Shown here: piece after piece, positions 1-8,040 of the stretch | How the letters are laid out: every line of letters starts with the position of its first letter | Position numbering within the stretch: position 1 is the stretch's first letter | Assembly: GCF_001428505.1 (NCBI RefSeq) | Contig: NZ_LMHU01000001.1 | Location: forward strand, 536,480-600,479 | Source: Terrabacter sp. Root181 | GTDB taxonomy: Bacteria > Actinomycetota > Actinomycetes > Actinomycetales > Dermatophilaceae | DNA length: 64,000 bases | Reading direction: 5' to 3' | Position numbers and translations under genes: made by a program | Notes under the pieces: model-generated | Databases searched by the model: none | The model's input: the letters and a program-made list of their open reading frames with translations, nothing else | What the model was told of the DNA's origin: nothing

Positions 1-1278
1 GGGCAAGGTGCGCCAGACCGATCCGGGGCGGGTGATGATCTCGCGGGCGTGGGCGGCGGTGACCCAGCCGTGGCCGGGGAGCTCGCAGGCGGTGTCGCGC
101 TCGCCGATCGCGACCTCGAAGGGCACGACGATCCACGCCAGCGCCGCCGCCCCGCCGGACACCGCGCCGGACACCGCGCCGGACACCGCGCCGGACACCG
201 CGCCGGGCGCCGCGCCTGATGCGGCACCCGGCGCCGGAGCGGGGACGTCCCCAGTTGTGGCTCCGGGGTGGCTGGTGGCGTGCAGGAGGGCGTGGGTGGC
301 GAGGTCGGCGCGGAGCTGGTCGAGGGTGCGGGGGTCCCCGGCCCCGCGCCGGCCACGGGCGTGCGTGTCGAGGCGGTCCAGGACCGCGGCGATCGTGGCG
401 GCGTCGGTGGTGACGGTGAGACAGCCCATCCCGTCCTGCGTGAGGCGGCCGAAGACCCCGCGCCGGGACCGGGCGTGCGCGTGCCGCTCCTGGCTGCCGC
501 GGGCGTCGACCGACGCGACCGCCCGCCGCAGCCGCGCGGTGAACGTCCGCTGCGGCACGGGCTGCCCGTCGCGGGACGGGGCGAGCACGGCCTCGGCGAC
601 GGTGGTCACGTCCGGATCGGGCAGCTGGGCGGTCTCGGATGCGACCTGCAGCGCACGGTGCAGCGAGGTCGCCCCGGCGCGCAGCGCGCCCAGGACGACC
701 CGGTGCCGACGCGGCGCGGTCGCCAGGGACAGGCGGCGGGCGACCTCGCCGGTGCCGACCCCGGTCGCGAGGGCGATCTCCTCGGTCACGACTCGGTCCG
801 GGCAGACCCGCGCGGACACCCGGGCGACGGCGCCGGCGGGGAGGGCGTCGATCTGCTGGGCCTCGATGGTGCGCAGCGCGCCGTAGGCGGCGAGCAGGTC
901 GGCCTCGAGGCGCGCCTTGGCGACCTCGAGCGCCTCGATCTGGGCCAGCACCCGCTCACCCGCACGCGCGAGCCCCTCCAGGGCCGTCGCCGCCTCCGCC
1001 CGCCCGCCGTCGGTCGCCGTCACGGGATCGACTCCACGCCCTCGCCCTCGCCCATGCGCTGGCCGCGACGTGGGCTCGACCGTCGATGTCACCGATGACG
1101 TCGCACTCGTCATCCCCGTGGTCGTCGTGGCCGCAGCGTCGACGCGCAGCCGGGTCAGGACCGGCTCAAGCGACCGAACGAGAAGCTCATGGCCGGTCGA
1201 CCACGCCATCCGGTGAACCGGCCACGGCCCTCTCGCGGGCGCGCCGAGCGGCCCGTTCGACGGCGTGGCGTACGGCAC
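1..1278 (-). CDS. DUF222 / 13E12-family HNH endonuclease-like protein (N-terminal part, runs off left edge)
   Basis: The reading frame runs from a GTG at 1278 to the window edge without a stop, at least 426 codons. The start is chosen because GGGGAGGAG lies six bases upstream; an in-frame ATG at 1209 is the alternative. The protein shows the alpha-helical, Arg/Ala-rich DUF222 pattern (ALEGLARAGERVLAQIEALE, then RVSARVCPDRVVTEEIALAT, then DATTIAAVLDRLDTHARG-like segments). Family members usually carry a C-terminal HNH nuclease domain; that part lies outside the window, so nuclease function is inferred. A Gly-Ala-Val-Ser repeat linker (12-base DNA units) sits near residue 360. A LexA-type box lies 41 bases upstream of the start, suggesting DNA-damage induction. 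M. tuberculosis 13E12 genes are also known LexA targets. Confidence 0.85.
   Translation of the reverse strand, partial: MPYATPSNGPLGAPARGPWPVHRMAWSTGHELLVRSLEPVLTRLRVDAAATTTTGMTSATSSVTSTVEPTSRPAHGRGRGRGVDPVTATDGGRAEAATALEGLARAGERVLAQIEALEVAKARLEADLLAAYGALRTIEAQQIDALPAGAVARVSARVCPDRVVTEEIALATGVGTGEVARRLSLATAPRRHRVVLGALRAGATSLHRALQVASETAQLPDPDVTTVAEAVLAPSRDGQPVPQRTFTARLRRAVASVDARGSQERHAHARSRRGVFGRLTQDGMGCLTVTTDAATIAAVLDRLDTHARGRRGAGDPRTLDQLRADLATHALLHATSHPGATTGDVPAPAPGAASGAAPGAVSGAVSGAVSGAVSGGAAALAWIVVPFEVAIGERDTACELPGHGWVTAAHAREIITRPGSVWRTLP
155..202. repeat. Four tandem copies of a 12-bp unit inside the DUF222 gene
   Basis: The unit ccggacaccgcg occurs four times without interruption and is followed by two degenerate copies. 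On the coding (minus) strand it encodes repeated Gly-Ala-Val-Ser in the linker between DUF222 and the expected HNH domain. Being a multiple of three, copy-number change would alter linker length without shifting frame. Confidence 0.85.
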
Positions 1279-1305
1279 GGCGCTCTCCTCCCCTGTGGTG
1301 TGTCC

Positions 1306-1330
1306 AACACCTCAAGTAGAACAGGTGTTC
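1306..1330 (-). promoter_or_regulatory. LexA (SOS) box overlapping an inverted repeat upstream of the DUF222/HNH gene
   Basis: Bases 1319-1330 read GAACAGGTGTTC, an exact match to the Gram-positive/actinobacterial LexA core GAAC-N4-GTTC. It overlaps a second inverted repeat, AACACCT (1306-1312) and AGGTGTT (1323-1329). The site lies about 41 bases upstream of the GTG start of the minus-strand gene, where it would cover the promoter. The plus-strand esterase starts 136 bases away on the other side and is a less likely target. LexA binding is inferred from the match. Confidence 0.72.
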
Positions 1331-1465
1331 GACTGCTTTGCACGAGGTGGACGCCATCTGTGGACAACGAATCTGACTGTGCTGCAACCTGTCTCGCGCC
1401 GCCATTACTCCATCATCGATGCGAGCAAGTGCGCATCCGCCCCGCCGAACCCCTAGGGTCGGCGG

Positions 1466-2176
1466 ATGGCGAGAACGAGACTGACCGTGACCGACACACC
1501 GGTCGGGGACGTCGAGACCGTCGTCGTCTCCCCGGTGGGCACCCGTCGATCCGACCCGCTCCCGCTGCTCGTCGCGCACGACGGACCGGCGTACTCCCGT
1601 CGCGCGCACCTGCCCTCGCGGTTGCGCGCGGCCACTGCCGAGGGTCGCGTCCCGCCGACCCGCGTCGTCCTGCTCGAACCCGGTCCCCGCAACGAGCGGT
1701 ATGCCGCCAACCCGCTCTGGGCCGAGGCGCTCACCGCGCACGTGCTCCCGACGGTGCGGACGGCATACGCCATCGACGGGAGTCCGACCCTCATGGGAGC
1801 GAGCCTCGGAGCGCTCGCCTCGCTCCAGGCCGAGTGGTGCCACCCGGGGACGGTCGGGGCCCTCTTCCTCCAGTCGGGGTCCTTCTTCCGCAAGCGCGTC
1901 GACGACGAGGAGGACTTCGAGTTCTGGGACCGCGTCACGGCGTTCGTCACCCGGGTGCGTCGGGCGCGCCGGCCGCACACCGACGCCCGCATCGTCCTCA
2001 CGCGCGGCGCCGACGAGGGCAACCTCGCCAACAACCGCCAGATGGCGCAGTCGCTCGCCGCCAGCGGTCACGACGTGTCGTTCACCGAGCTGCCGGGGCG
2101 ACACGACTGGCGCTCGTGGGAGGCGGCGTTCGACCCCTACCTGCTCGACCTTCTCGCCCGAGCGGGCACCCGCTGA
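1466..2176 (+). CDS. Putative esterase (alpha/beta hydrolase, esterase D/Fes-like)
   Basis: This 236-residue protein has the compact layout of the putative-esterase (PF00756-like) family. The nucleophile elbow GASLG puts the serine at residue 113, the acid is probably Asp183 or Glu184, and the catalytic His is 213 in GRHDW. There is no signal peptide, so it should act in the cytoplasm. It lies 72 bases upstream of an ATP-grasp gene on the same strand, so the two probably form an operon in which one enzyme builds and the other cleaves an ester or amide. The substrate is unknown. The ribosome-binding site before the ATG is weak. Confidence 0.8.
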   Translation: MARTRLTVTDTPVGDVETVVVSPVGTRRSDPLPLLVAHDGPAYSRRAHLPSRLRAATAEGRVPPTRVVLLEPGPRNERYAANPLWAEALTAHVLPTVRTAYAIDGSPTLMGASLGALASLQAEWCHPGTVGALFLQSGSFFRKRVDDEEDFEFWDRVTAFVTRVRRARRPHTDARIVLTRGADEGNLANNRQMAQSLAASGHDVSFTELPGRHDWRSWEAAFDPYLLDLLARAGTR

Positions 2177-2248
2177 CCGGCGACAGATCCCGCCGTTCCT
2201 GCAAGGATCGCAGTCGATGACCCGACCCACGACGGTAGGAGCAGCACG

Positions 2249-3544
2249 ATGACCGACACCGCACAGCAGGACTCGTCCGCCTCGTCGAGCACCTCGTCGA
2301 CCAGGACGCATCTCGTCGGCCTCCTGCTCGGTGCCGAGGAGGACTGGCCCACGGCGTTCGAGGAGCTGCTCGCGCTCGTCGGACCGATCACGACCGACGA
2401 CGGCGTCACCCACGAGCTGACGAGCGAGCGCCTCACCATCGAGCCGTTCGACCTGCGCCAGCCGGTGCGCACCGAGCTCGTCATCGACCGCCTCGCCTAC
2501 TGGTACTACCACCCGCGCGAGTGGCTCAAGAAGGCCGCGCTCATGGACGACACCTACCTGCTCAACAGCCCGTTCACCTTCCAGTCCATGGAGAAGCACA
2601 GCGCGTACGTCGCTCTGATGCGCCTGGGGCTCAAGGTCCCCGAGACGTGGCTGGTGCCCTACAAGCACCCCGTCGACAACGTCCGGTGGGCCTACACCTC
2701 CGCGAAGTACAACCGTCCCTTCGACCTCAAGGCGATCGCCAACCGGCTCGGCTACCCGATGTACATGAAGCCGTTCGACGGTGGTGGCTGGCGCGGCGTC
2801 TCCCGGATCAACGACGAGAGCGACCTCGTCAAGGCCTACGACGAGTCCGGCGAGATGCTCATGCACCTGCAGTCGACCATCGAGTACGACCACTTCGCGC
2901 GGGCCCTGTCGATCGGTCCCGAGACGATGGTCATGGACTTCCGTCCCGAGCAGCCGATGCACAACCGGTATGCCGTGAGCTACGACTTCCTCCAGCCCTC
3001 GGCGGGCAAGCAGGCAGCCGCGATCAGCCGCATCGTCAACGCGATGTTCGGCTGGGAGTTCAACTCGTGCGAGATGCTCGTCAAGGGTGACGACGTCTAC
3101 CCGATCGACTACGCCAACGCCTGTCCCGACGTCGCCGTCACGTCGTTGCACTACTACTTCCCGTGGGCCATCAAGGCGCTCGTGCGGTGGTCGACCTTCT
3201 GCGTCATCACCGGCCGCCGTGGCCCGATGGACCTCGAGATGCGCCGCTACTTCGACGTCGCCGACCGCGACGACCTCACCGACGCGCAGAAGCTCGACGA
3301 GTTCCTCGCGATCGCCGACGAGTACTTCGACACGGCCGCCTACTGGGCGTGGTGCGAGCGCTACCTGCCGCACCTCGACGCCGCGGTGCTCGAGTGGGTG
3401 CAGTCCGACGTCTTCACCAACCTGCTCCGCTCGACCGTCGTCACGACCTACCCGGCCCACGAGCGGGACCGGTTCATGGCGCACTTCGGCGGTCTCATCG
3501 GCCTGTGGGTCAAGGACGAGAAGGTGCGGCTCGGGATCGCCTAG
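2249..3544 (+). CDS. ATP-grasp family protein, uncharacterised ligase
   Basis: The protein has 431 residues and starts at an ATG behind GGTAGGAG. The central part carries an ATP-grasp nucleotide-binding pattern: KPFDGGGW at 174-181, the Gly-rich loop after a conserved lysine, and an acidic metal-binding end (IDYANACPD) about 110 residues later. The N-terminal stretch is Ser/Thr-rich and probably disordered. Such enzymes join a carboxylate to an amine or thiol through an acyl-phosphate. The substrate cannot be told from sequence, and no RimK, D-Ala-D-Ala ligase or GSH-synthase signature is complete. Its partner is most likely the upstream esterase. It ends 26 bases from the convergent DUF1345 gene. 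Confidence 0.75.
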   Translation: MTDTAQQDSSASSSTSSTRTHLVGLLLGAEEDWPTAFEELLALVGPITTDDGVTHELTSERLTIEPFDLRQPVRTELVIDRLAYWYYHPREWLKKAALMDDTYLLNSPFTFQSMEKHSAYVALMRLGLKVPETWLVPYKHPVDNVRWAYTSAKYNRPFDLKAIANRLGYPMYMKPFDGGGWRGVSRINDESDLVKAYDESGEMLMHLQSTIEYDHFARALSIGPETMVMDFRPEQPMHNRYAVSYDFLQPSAGKQAAAISRIVNAMFGWEFNSCEMLVKGDDVYPIDYANACPDVAVTSLHYYFPWAIKALVRWSTFCVITGRRGPMDLEMRRYFDVADRDDLTDAQKLDEFLAIADEYFDTAAYWAWCERYLPHLDAAVLEWVQSDVFTNLLRSTVVTTYPAHERDRFMAHFGGLIGLWVKDEKVRLGIA

Positions 3545-3570
3545 GGCTCCCGGGGCTCTCAGGGGCCGGC

Positions 3571-4209
3571 CTAGCGGAGGGAGCCGCCGATGCCGGCGAC
3601 GAGGTTGATCGTCGAGGCGATGACGATGGTGCCGTAGAGGTAGGCGAGGAGCGTGTGGCCGAGCACGACCCGGCGCACGGCGGAGCTCTTGAGGTCGGTG
3701 TCCGAGACCTGGTAGGCCATGCCGAGGTTGAAGGAGAAGTAGGCGAAGTCCGCGAACGTCGGGTCCTCGTCCTGGTTGAAGTCGATGGGTGGACGCGGAC
3801 TCGCGTAGTAGACGCGGGCGTAGCGCAGCACGTAGACGGTGTGGACGCAGAGCCAGCCGACCGCGACCGCGCCGACCCCGACGAGCGCGTCGACGACCTC
3901 GGCCCCGCCGAGGGCGCGCCCGCCGACGAGGAGGATGGTCACGCCGGCGAGGCTGGCCAGCCCGACGAGGATGACGACCACGTCGTACCACGCGGCGTCG
4001 CCGTCGCGGCCCTGCACCTTCTCCCGCGTCGCGGGGGCGTCGTGGCCGAGGATGTGGACGAGCAGCGGCACGGCGAAGGCGAGCCCGGCGACGACGAAAC
4101 CGGCGAGCCCGTGCACGAGGGCACCGTGCGCGGGTCCCAGCGGCACGAGGACACCGGCGAGCACCCCGACGACGACCGCGAGGGCCAGGCGACGTCGGAT
4201 GGTGGGCAC
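3571..4209 (-). CDS. DUF1345 integral membrane protein
   Basis: The 212-residue protein has about five hydrophobic segments. It carries the DUF1345 signature in its second half: DEDPTFADFAYFSFNLGMA followed by QVSDTD, then a last helix pair ending at the C-terminus. It starts at GTG (4209), reading MPTIRRRLALAVVVG, with the positive residues before the first helix predicting a cytoplasmic N-terminus. The function of the family is unknown. It is transcribed divergently from the lipid-kinase gene, with a 145-base gap. Confidence 0.85.
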   Translation of the reverse strand: MPTIRRRLALAVVVGVLAGVLVPLGPAHGALVHGLAGFVVAGLAFAVPLLVHILGHDAPATREKVQGRDGDAAWYDVVVILVGLASLAGVTILLVGGRALGGAEVVDALVGVGAVAVGWLCVHTVYVLRYARVYYASPRPPIDFNQDEDPTFADFAYFSFNLGMAYQVSDTDLKSSAVRRVVLGHTLLAYLYGTIVIASTINLVAGIGGSLR

Positions 4210-4354
4210 CTTCGGAGGCTACCGCCGGAGGCGACCCGGCGGCTGGACGCCGGCTGGAGGTGCGCTGGTGGTCGGCTGGGTGCCGGGTCGGGTATGTCTA
4301 CGACTGGCCCGCTCGACGGCCGCCCCCTCCCGCCCCGAGCCCTAGGATCCGCAC

Positions 4355-5383
4355 ATGTCAGACACCCCCAGCGCTCGACGCAGCCTCACCGTCGTCTACA
4401 ACCCGGTCAAGGTCGACGACCTCGTCGCTGCCCAGGAGCTCGTCGCCAAGGCCGCGGCCCGGCACGGCTGGGAGGACCCCGCGTGGATCGAGACGACCGA
4501 GGACGAGACCGGCGAGAAGCAGGGCCGTGAGGCCGTGCGTGCCGGGTCCGACGTCGTGGCCTCGCTCGGGGGCGACGGCACGGTCCGCGCGGTGGCCTCG
4601 GCACTCGTCGGCACCGATGTCGCCCTCGGCCTGCTGCCGGGCGGCACGGGCAACCTCCTCGCCCGCAACCTCGGCCTGCCCGTCGACTCCCTCGAGGACG
4701 CCGTCGAGGCGATGCTCGGCGGCACCGACCGCCGCATCGACGTCGGCCTGATGCGCGTGGCCGACCAGCCGATCCAGCCGCGCGAGAGCCACGGCACCCA
4801 CGACGGCGGCCCGCAGGTCGACGACGACGAGGAGGTCTTCCTCGTCATGGCCGGCCTCGGCCTCGACGGCCAGGTCATGGCCGGCACCAACGAGAAGGTC
4901 AAGGCCGCGGTCGGCTGGGTCGCCTACGTCTTCAGTGCGCTGCGCCAGGTCTTCAGCCGCGGCTTCCGCGTCGACGTCGCCTCGAAGGGCGGCTCCGGCG
5001 TGACGGGCGAGAGCGGCGACCACGAGCGCGACCACGACGAGCCGAGCGGGTCGGTGAGCCGGCACGCGCGCACCGTCGTCGTCGGCAACTGCGGCACCCT
5101 GCAGGGCGGCATCGAGCTGATGCCCGAGGCGAAGATCGACGACGGCATCCTCGACGCCGTCGTCGTCGCCCCCAAGGGTGCGCTGGGCTGGATCTCCGTG
5201 CTCTCCGACGTCGTGACCCGTCACCGGGCCGGCCACGGACGTCTCGACCGCCTCCGGGGCCGTGAGCTCACCGTCACCGCGGGCCGCCCGGTCGAGGCGG
5301 AGATCGACGGCGACCCGATCGGCGAGCACGTCTCGCTGGGCATCCGCATCCTCCCCGACTCCCTGGTGGTCCGGGTTGGCTGA
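4355..5383 (+). CDS. Diacylglycerol kinase family lipid kinase (YegS/DagK type)
   Basis: This 342-residue protein opens with a short strand and YNPVK, then has the DAGK catalytic motifs GGDGT (72-76) and PGGTGN (95-100). The C-terminal beta domain ends with EIDGDPIGEH, as in YegS and DgkB. A charged insert near residues 150-165 and another near 215-235 (HERDHDEP) are loops. It should phosphorylate a lipid such as diacylglycerol at the membrane face using ATP. The stop overlaps the probable TTG start of the first PAP2 phosphatase, so the three genes look co-translated. A lipid kinase beside two lipid phosphatases suggests phospholipid turnover. Confidence 0.9.
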   Translation: MSDTPSARRSLTVVYNPVKVDDLVAAQELVAKAAARHGWEDPAWIETTEDETGEKQGREAVRAGSDVVASLGGDGTVRAVASALVGTDVALGLLPGGTGNLLARNLGLPVDSLEDAVEAMLGGTDRRIDVGLMRVADQPIQPRESHGTHDGGPQVDDDEEVFLVMAGLGLDGQVMAGTNEKVKAAVGWVAYVFSALRQVFSRGFRVDVASKGGSGVTGESGDHERDHDEPSGSVSRHARTVVVGNCGTLQGGIELMPEAKIDDGILDAVVVAPKGALGWISVLSDVVTRHRAGHGRLDRLRGRELTVTAGRPVEAEIDGDPIGEHVSLGIRILPDSLVVRVG

Positions 5384-6119
5384 GCGACGTCCTCACGGCC
5401 GGCGACCCGAGGGTCGCGGCCGCCGCCTGCTCAAGGCCGTCGGTTTCGGGCTCGCGTTCGCGGTGCCCGTCACGGCCCTCGCGTTCGTCGTCCGCGAGAA
5501 GTTCCTCCCCGTCATCGAGCTCGACGGGCGGCTCATCGTCGCCGCGACGGACATCACCCGCGACAACCCGTGGCTCAAGACCGTCCTGCTCGTCTGGCAG
5601 GAGGCCACCCAGCCGAAGTGGGTCTACATCATCGCCTCGGGCGTGTGCCTCGTCGTCTGGCGCCGGCACCGCGAGCTCGCCACCCGGTGCCTCTGGGCGT
5701 TCCTCACGATGATGGTCGCCTGGAACCTCCAGCTCGTCCTCAAGGAGGTCGTCCGCCGGGCCCGCCCGGTCGTCAGCGACCCCGTCTCGCACGCCCCTGG
5801 CTACAGCTTCCCGTCCGGTCACGTCGCCAACGCCGCGGCGATCGCGACCGTCATGACGCTGCTGCTCTGGCCGGTGCTGTCGCCCGTGGCGCGTCGGTGG
5901 CTGGTGGCCGGCCTGACGGCATACGTCGTCCTCACGGCCCTCGACCGCGTCTTCCTCGGCGTGCACTACCCCTCAGACGTCCTGGCCGGTGTCCTCTTCG
6001 GCATCGGCCTGGGTACGGCGTCCTACGTCGGCTACCTCGGGTGGAACCCCCAGGGCCTGGACGAGACCCCTCCGCCGGAGGGGGACGTCGGGCCCGAGTC
6101 ATCGAAAGGCAGCACGTGA
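5376..6119 (+). CDS. PAP2-family membrane phosphatase (first of two)
   Basis: I place the start at TTG 5376, overlapping the lipid-kinase stop, because no ATG or GTG lies in frame before the first helix; this start is uncertain. From there the protein has 247 residues and about six membrane helices. All three PAP2 motifs are present: K123 with RP at 130-131, PSGH at 146-149, and R191-x5-H197-x3-D201. Such enzymes dephosphorylate phosphatidate, phosphatidylglycerophosphate or undecaprenyl pyrophosphate on the outer membrane face. The tail is acidic and Pro-rich. The last codons overlap the next gene as GTGA. Confidence 0.85.
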   Translation: MAERRPHGRRPEGRGRRLLKAVGFGLAFAVPVTALAFVVREKFLPVIELDGRLIVAATDITRDNPWLKTVLLVWQEATQPKWVYIIASGVCLVVWRRHRELATRCLWAFLTMMVAWNLQLVLKEVVRRARPVVSDPVSHAPGYSFPSGHVANAAAIATVMTLLLWPVLSPVARRWLVAGLTAYVVLTALDRVFLGVHYPSDVLAGVLFGIGLGTASYVGYLGWNPQGLDETPPPEGDVGPESSKGST

Positions 6120-6847
6120 ACCACACCTTCATCCACCGATACGAGATCGACTCGTCGCGACCGACCGTGGGGTCGGCGCTGCGTGACGTGGCCCTGCGGG
6201 TGCTCGCCCCGGCCATCGTCCTCTTCGGGCTCATCGTCGGCCTGGGCCTGCTGATCATGGGGCCACTCGACAACCTCCCCTGGGAGGACGACCTCAGCAA
6301 GTCCGTCGCGGCAGGGCGCACCGAGATGATGAACTCCGTCACCGCGGTCTGGTCGCACATCGGCAACACCGAGATCGTCATCGGTGTCTGCGTGATCGTC
6401 GTGGCCCTGGTGTGGTGGCGCACCAAGCAGTGGTGGTATGCCGTCATCCCCGCCATCGCGATCGCCACCCAGGCGAGCGTGTTCGTCGCCGCCACGACCC
6501 TCACCGACCGCAAGCGGCCGGCGGTCGAGCACCTCGACCCGGCGCCCCCGACGTCGAGCTACCCCAGTGGTCACATGGGCGCCGCGACGGCGCTCTACCT
6601 GACCTTCGCGATGATGGCCCAGCGCATCGAGACGGTGTGGCTGCGCCGCCTCGTCACCGTGGTGTGCGCGATCGTGCCGCTCCTCGTCGGCTACGCCCGC
6701 CTCTACCGCGGCATGCACCACCTCGTCGACATCCTCGTCGGGCTGGTCAACGGCGTCATCTGCGCGCTGCTGGCGTGGAACTACCTGCGCCGCCGGACCA
6801 GTGGTGACCGGGCGACCTCCGCGGTGCGCGAGGCCGTCTCGCGCTGA
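6116..6847 (+). CDS. PAP2-family membrane phosphatase (second of two)
   Basis: This 243-residue protein starts at GTG 6116, overlapping the previous stop. The motifs are DRKRP at 131-135, PSGH at 150-153 and R195-x5-H201-x3-D205, set among about six helices. It differs widely from the preceding PAP2 protein, so the pair is not a recent duplication. With the lipid kinase it forms a three-gene operon closed by a strong terminator 20 bases downstream. Likely substrates are phosphatidate or polyprenyl pyrophosphate. Confidence 0.88.
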   Translation: MNHTFIHRYEIDSSRPTVGSALRDVALRVLAPAIVLFGLIVGLGLLIMGPLDNLPWEDDLSKSVAAGRTEMMNSVTAVWSHIGNTEIVIGVCVIVVALVWWRTKQWWYAVIPAIAIATQASVFVAATTLTDRKRPAVEHLDPAPPTSSYPSGHMGAATALYLTFAMMAQRIETVWLRRLVTVVCAIVPLLVGYARLYRGMHHLVDILVGLVNGVICALLAWNYLRRRTSGDRATSAVREAVSR

Positions 6848-6866
6848 CGCGTCAGCCCCCGCAGAG

Positions 6867-6910
6867 ACGGCGATGGCCGGAAACCCGGACGGGTTTCCGG
6901 CCATCGCCGT
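6867..6910 (+). terminator. Perfect 20-bp hairpin terminator after the PAP2 operon
   Basis: Two 20-base arms (6867-6886 and 6891-6910) are exact reverse complements around the loop GGAC. No U-run follows, as is common for actinobacterial terminators. Position directly after the PAP2 stop and before an opposing small gene suggests it ends transcription from both sides. Confidence 0.88.
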
Positions 6911-6919
6911 TCTCGTGGC

Positions 6920-7090
6920 TCACCCGGGGGACACCTGCGAACGGCGCGTGCGCCACCCGAGGATGAGGATCATGCCGCGGCGCGGCGTCGACTGCGGGTC
7001 GACGACGGGTCGCTGTGCGCGTCGGGTCCGGCGACCGAGGTCGGCGGTGCGCTGACGGGCGATGGCCTCGTTCAGGTATGTCGTGTTCAT
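6920..7090 (-). CDS. Small basic protein, paralogue of the one at 7997-8224
   Basis: This 56-residue frame begins at an ATG six bases after AGGAGGGC, a strong ribosome-binding site. It begins MNTTYLNEAIARQRTADLG and is rich in Arg. It shares the pattern Y-x4-A-x2-QR-x-ADL-x-RR with the other small protein 0.9 kb away, which supports both being real. No enzyme or DNA-binding motif is visible. Short actinobacterial proteins of this amphipathic helical type are common and unassigned. Confidence 0.6.
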   Translation of the reverse strand: MNTTYLNEAIARQRTADLGRRTRRAQRPVVDPQSTPRRGMILILGWRTRRSQVSPG

Positions 7091-7163
7091 GGTGCCCTCC
7101 TGCACTCGTGATGCGTGCTCACACAGAGCAGGAGAGGGCCGCCGTGATGCAGGCGGACCGAGA

Positions 7164-7205
7164 ACGGCCCCGAGTGCCCGGAAATGTCCGGGTGCTCGGG
7201 GCCGT
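7164..7205 (-). terminator. Hairpin terminator downstream of the DUF1206 gene
   Basis: Arms of 19 bases (7164-7182 and 7187-7205) pair with two non-Watson-Crick positions around the loop AATG. The stem is very G/C-rich. It lies about 50 bases past the stop of the minus-strand DUF1206 gene. Confidence 0.75.
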
Positions 7206-7254
7206 GGGAGTTCTGGCGTCGGGGCCAGGGAGGTGGCTCAGACGTCGATCGTGC

Positions 7255-8040
7255 TCAGACGTCGGCGTGCCGGGCGCGGCCGAAGGAGTAGACGCCGAAG
7301 GCGATGAGGCCGAGCGCGACGAGGGCGAGCAGCACCGGTCCGCCGGGGGCGCCGAGCAGGTTGCGCAGCGCACCGTCCAGTCCCTGGGCTTCGCTGGGCT
7401 TGTGCCGCACGGCCGCCAGGACGAAGAGGCCGCCGACGATGGCGAGGGCGATGCCCTTGGCGATGTAGCCGATGCGGCCGGCCTTGACGATCCACTCGCT
7501 CGGGTGGGTCTCGAGGTCCTCGAGGAACTTCTTCCTCCAGCCCTTGACGACGTGGTAGACGCCGACGCCGATGATGGCGAGGCCCACGGCCGCGACGAGC
7601 CACTGGCCGGCCGGCTTCGACATGAGCGTCGCCGTGAAGTCGGTCGACTGCTTCTTGCTCGACGAGCCGCCGCCGCTCGCGAAGCGGAACGCCGTCCACG
7701 ACAGGAGGAGGTAGACGATCGCCTTGGTGACGGCCTTGACCTTGTCGCTCGTCTCGCGGCCGCCCGAGATGGCCTCGGTGACCTGCCAGACGGCGAGGCC
7801 GAGCCAGGCGATGACGGCGATCCAGAGGGTGACCAGGCCGAGGGGGTTCTCAGCCATCGACCCGAGCGCGCCGGACTGGTCGGCACTGGCGCCCTTGGCG
7901 CCGAAGGCGAGTCGCAGGGCGATGGCGCCGATGATGATGTGCAGCACGCCGTTGACGGCGTAGCCGATGCGCGCTGCCGTCTCGAGCGCCGGGTGGTCAC
8001 CCGCGCGCTGTGATGCGGCCTTGACGTCTGTGGAGTCCAT
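7255..8040 (-). CDS. DUF1206 integral membrane protein
   Basis: The 261-residue protein is built from three repeated two-helix units, the DUF1206 layout. Each unit starts with a Gly-rich, Arg-containing lead (ARIGYAVNGVLHIIIGAIAL, then the segment near residue 85, then GRIGYIAKGIALAIVGG). The repeats share a G-x-(V/I)-x-G-I-A pattern. The function of the family is unknown. The gene starts inside the tail of a tiny upstream gene (44-base overlap), so the two may be co-transcribed, and it ends before a hairpin terminator. Confidence 0.88.
   Translation of the reverse strand: MDSTDVKAASQRAGDHPALETAARIGYAVNGVLHIIIGAIALRLAFGAKGASADQSGALGSMAENPLGLVTLWIAVIAWLGLAVWQVTEAISGGRETSDKVKAVTKAIVYLLLSWTAFRFASGGGSSSKKQSTDFTATLMSKPAGQWLVAAVGLAIIGVGVYHVVKGWRKKFLEDLETHPSEWIVKAGRIGYIAKGIALAIVGGLFVLAAVRHKPSEAQGLDGALRNLLGAPGGPVLLALVALGLIAFGVYSFGRARHADV

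Noticed and set aside
1279-3991. 934-codon minus-strand frame antisense to the esterase and ATP-grasp genes
   Set aside because: It has repetitive Arg/Asp/Val composition and no motifs, while the plus strand carries conserved catalytic residues.
7240-7265. Direct repeat tcagacgtcg at the end of DUF1206
   Set aside because: Two ten-base copies only, one overlapping the stop codon; too short to suggest a mobile element.
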